15,852 bases of DNA from an uncultured Cloacibacillus sp. (GTDB lineage Bacteria > Synergistota > Synergistia > Synergistales > Synergistaceae), in NCBI GenBank assembly GCA_900545755.1, contig URAG01000053.1, positions 1 through 15,852 of the forward strand. Direction: 5' to 3'. Position 1 is the stretch's first letter. Every line of letters starts with the position of its first letter. Positions 14,440 to 15,852 of this stretch are shown one piece after another. The notes below the pieces were generated by a model. That model did not search any database and was not told where the DNA came from. It saw only the letters and a program-made list of their open reading frames with translations. A program made the translations under genes and the position numbers.

Positions 14440-15066
14440 TTAACGTGCATAGAATTCAACAACAAGCTGTTCGTTGACAGGTACGTCGATCTGCTCGCGA
14501 ACCGGTACTGTAAGTAACGTGCCTGACATTGTTTCCTGATTAAATTCGAGCCATGCCGGGATGCTGCGCGCTGCGGAAGCCTCGGCGTTGTCCTTGAGCG
14601 TCTGGATGTCGCGGCTGCCCTCCGCTACGGCGACGACATCGCCGGGCTTGAGCATCGCGCTGGGGATGTTAAGCTTGCGCCCGTTGACCGTGAAGTGGCC
14701 GTGGCTGACGAGCTGGCGCGCCTGCGCGCGGCTCACGCCGAAGCCGAGACGGTAGACGACGTTGTCGAGACGGCGCTCGAGAAGCTGAAGGAAGTTATGA
14801 CCCGTCTGGCCAGCCATGCCGGTCGCCTTCTCGTATATCGTGCTGAACTGCGTCTCGTTGATGCCGTAGAAACGGCGGAGCTTCTGCTTCTCGCGGAGAC
14901 GGATACCGTATTCGCTCTGCTTGCCGCGGCGCGTGCCGTGCTGGCCGGGCTTCGAGTTGCGTTTGGTGAGGCCGCACTTCTCGGTGTAGCAGCGGTCACC
15001 CTTTAAAAAGAGCTTGGCGCCCTCTGCGCGGCAAAGCCTGCATACGGGTCCTGTATATCTGCTCAT
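14440..15066 (-). CDS. rpsD: 30S ribosomal protein S4, zinc-binding form
   Basis: A 208-residue primary 16S rRNA-binding protein of the small subunit. The N-terminal four-cysteine cluster (C9, C12, C26, C31) marks the zinc-containing C+ type. The RNA-binding S4 domain is seen in RLDNVVYRLGFGVSRAQARQ followed by LVSHGHFTVNGRK. Strong Shine-Dalgarno AAGGAGG about 10 bases before the ATG. It lies 24 bases after rpsK. In many bacteria S4 is also the translational repressor of the alpha operon; no target structure was identified here. Confidence 0.97.
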   Translation of the reverse strand: MSRYTGPVCRLCRAEGAKLFLKGDRCYTEKCGLTKRNSKPGQHGTRRGKQSEYGIRLREKQKLRRFYGINETQFSTIYEKATGMAGQTGHNFLQLLERRLDNVVYRLGFGVSRAQARQLVSHGHFTVNGRKLNIPSAMLKPGDVVAVAEGSRDIQTLKDNAEASAARSIPAWLEFNQETMSGTLLTVPVREQIDVPVNEQLVVEFYAR

Positions 15067-15090
15067 GTGTACAAGTACCTCCTTCTGGGA

Positions 15091-15483
15091 CTACACGCGG
15101 CGCCGTTTCGGAGGACGGCATCCGTTGTGCGGAATCGGCGTTGCGTCGCGGATCACATTGACCTGGAGTCCGGCCGCCTGAAGCGAGCGGATAGCCGACT
15201 CGCGTCCCGGTCCGGGGCCCTTGACGACGACGTCTATCTCGACGACTCCGTGGTCCTGCGCCACCTTGGCGGCCTGTGCGGCCGACATCTGAGCGGCGTA
15301 GGGCGTCGACTTACGGGTTCCCTTGAAGCCGACGTTGCCACCAGAGGCCCAGGAGAGCGCGTTGCCCTGTTTGTCGGTAAGCGTCACTATCGTGTTGTTG
15401 AATGTCGAATATATATGAGCTACGCCGTAGCTTACGTTCTTTCTTTCCTTGCGCTTGCGGCTGCGCTGTACGCGTTTGGCCAA
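15091..15483 (-). CDS. rpsK: 30S ribosomal protein S11 (TTG start)
   Basis: A 130-residue protein of the small-subunit platform with the S11 landmarks [48 protein letters not shown] and the C-terminal [12 protein letters not shown]. The start must be TTG at 15483: an in-frame TAA stop lies two codons upstream, no other start codon is available before the conserved basic N-terminus, and GGAGG sits 9 bases upstream. It lies 21 bases after rpsM. Confidence 0.97.
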   Translation of the reverse strand: MAKRVQRSRKRKERKNVSYGVAHIYSTFNNTIVTLTDKQGNALSWASGGNVGFKGTRKSTPYAAQMSAAQAAKVAQDHGVVEIDVVVKGPGPGRESAIRSLQAAGLQVNVIRDATPIPHNGCRPPKRRRV

Positions 15484-15504
15484 CTGTTATTCCCTCCCTA
15501 AACC

Positions 15505-15852
15505 TTACTTCGTAGCTTTCTTCTTGCCGGCGACTGTCCTCTTCGGACCTTTGCGCGTGCGGGCGTTCGTCTTCGTCCTCTGTCCCCTTACAGGAAGGCC
15601 GAGGCGGTGACGAAGGCCGCGGTAGCATCCGATATCCATCAGACGCTTGATGTTCATCGCAATGTCGCGGCGGAGATCGCCTTCGACGTGGCGGTTGTTT
15701 TCAATTTCCGCGCGGAGCTTCTGCTCTTCTTCCTCGGTGAGGTCCTTGACGCGGGTATTCGGGTTGATCCCAGTGACTTTTATAATGTCGTTAGCTACTG
15801 CCGGCCCAATACCGAAAATATAGGTAAGGGCTATTTCAATTCTTTTCTCACG
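15505..15852 (-). CDS. rpsM: 30S ribosomal protein S13 (5' end outside window)
   Basis: Reading leftward from the right edge the frame gives 115 residues, beginning [20 protein letters not shown], and ends at a TAA at 15505-15507. This is S13, which sits at the head of the 30S subunit and contacts tRNA and the 50S. The rest is typical: a central region rich in Glu and Arg, then [20 protein letters not shown] and a basic tail KKKATK. By family length only about 10 N-terminal residues are missing. It is the first gene seen of the rpsM-rpsK-rpsD-rpoA-rplQ block. Confidence 0.97.
   Translation of the reverse strand, partial: REKRIEIALTYIFGIGPAVANDIIKVTGINPNTRVKDLTEEEEQKLRAEIENNRHVEGDLRRDIAMNIKRLMDIGCYRGLRHRLGLPVRGQRTKTNARTRKGPKRTVAGKKKATK

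Noticed and set aside
13133..14443. Rightward open frame of 436 codons
   Set aside because: Antisense to rplQ and rpoA; no independent support.

Overview
The window reads as chromosomal DNA of an anaerobic, amino-acid-fermenting bacterium, most likely of the Synergistota (Cloacibacillus/Synergistes type). This assignment is inference. It rests on the gene order rpsM-rpsK-rpsD-rpoA-rplQ-ecfA-ecfA-ecfT-truA-mreB, on a GC-rich sequence that nevertheless uses AUA for most isoleucines, and on the amino-acid and peptide catabolism genes. No rRNA, tRNA, CRISPR array, insertion sequence or phage gene was seen.

Left part (1-4938), an accessory catabolic island. An ornithine cyclodeaminase/mu-crystallin family gene runs leftward and is cut by the window edge. 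It is divergent from an AraC-family regulator (1184-2128). The regulator is followed on the same strand by a glycerate-2-kinase-like gene (2251-3654) and an enolase-like gene (3667-4938), 12 bases apart. At face value the pair would convert glycerate to 2-phosphoglycerate and then to phosphoenolpyruvate. Both proteins, however, have changes at motifs that are nearly invariant in their families, so a related but different substrate is a real possibility. The 122-base gap before the kinase holds two promoter candidates and a perfect 16-base inverted repeat whose right arm covers the kinase Shine-Dalgarno sequence. This is the most unusual part of the window.

Middle part (4939-8228). A hairpin terminator separates the enolase-like gene from two leftward genes: a C69-family (Ntn-hydrolase) dipeptidase and an L-lysine 6-aminotransferase. 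Each has its own candidate promoter. A 352-base AT-rich non-coding stretch lies upstream of the aminotransferase.

Right part (8178-15852), one long leftward housekeeping operon with gaps of 0-68 bases and several overlaps: rpsM (5' end outside the window), rpsK, rpsD, rpoA, rplQ, two ECF-transporter ATPases, ecfT, truA, mreB and a YkgJ-type cysteine-cluster protein. It ends at a strong intrinsic terminator at 8178-8215. Translation machinery, RNA polymerase alpha, vitamin/metal uptake energising modules, tRNA pseudouridylation and cell-shape control are thus tied into one transcription unit. Several starts here are non-ATG (TTG for rpsK and mreB, GTG for truA).
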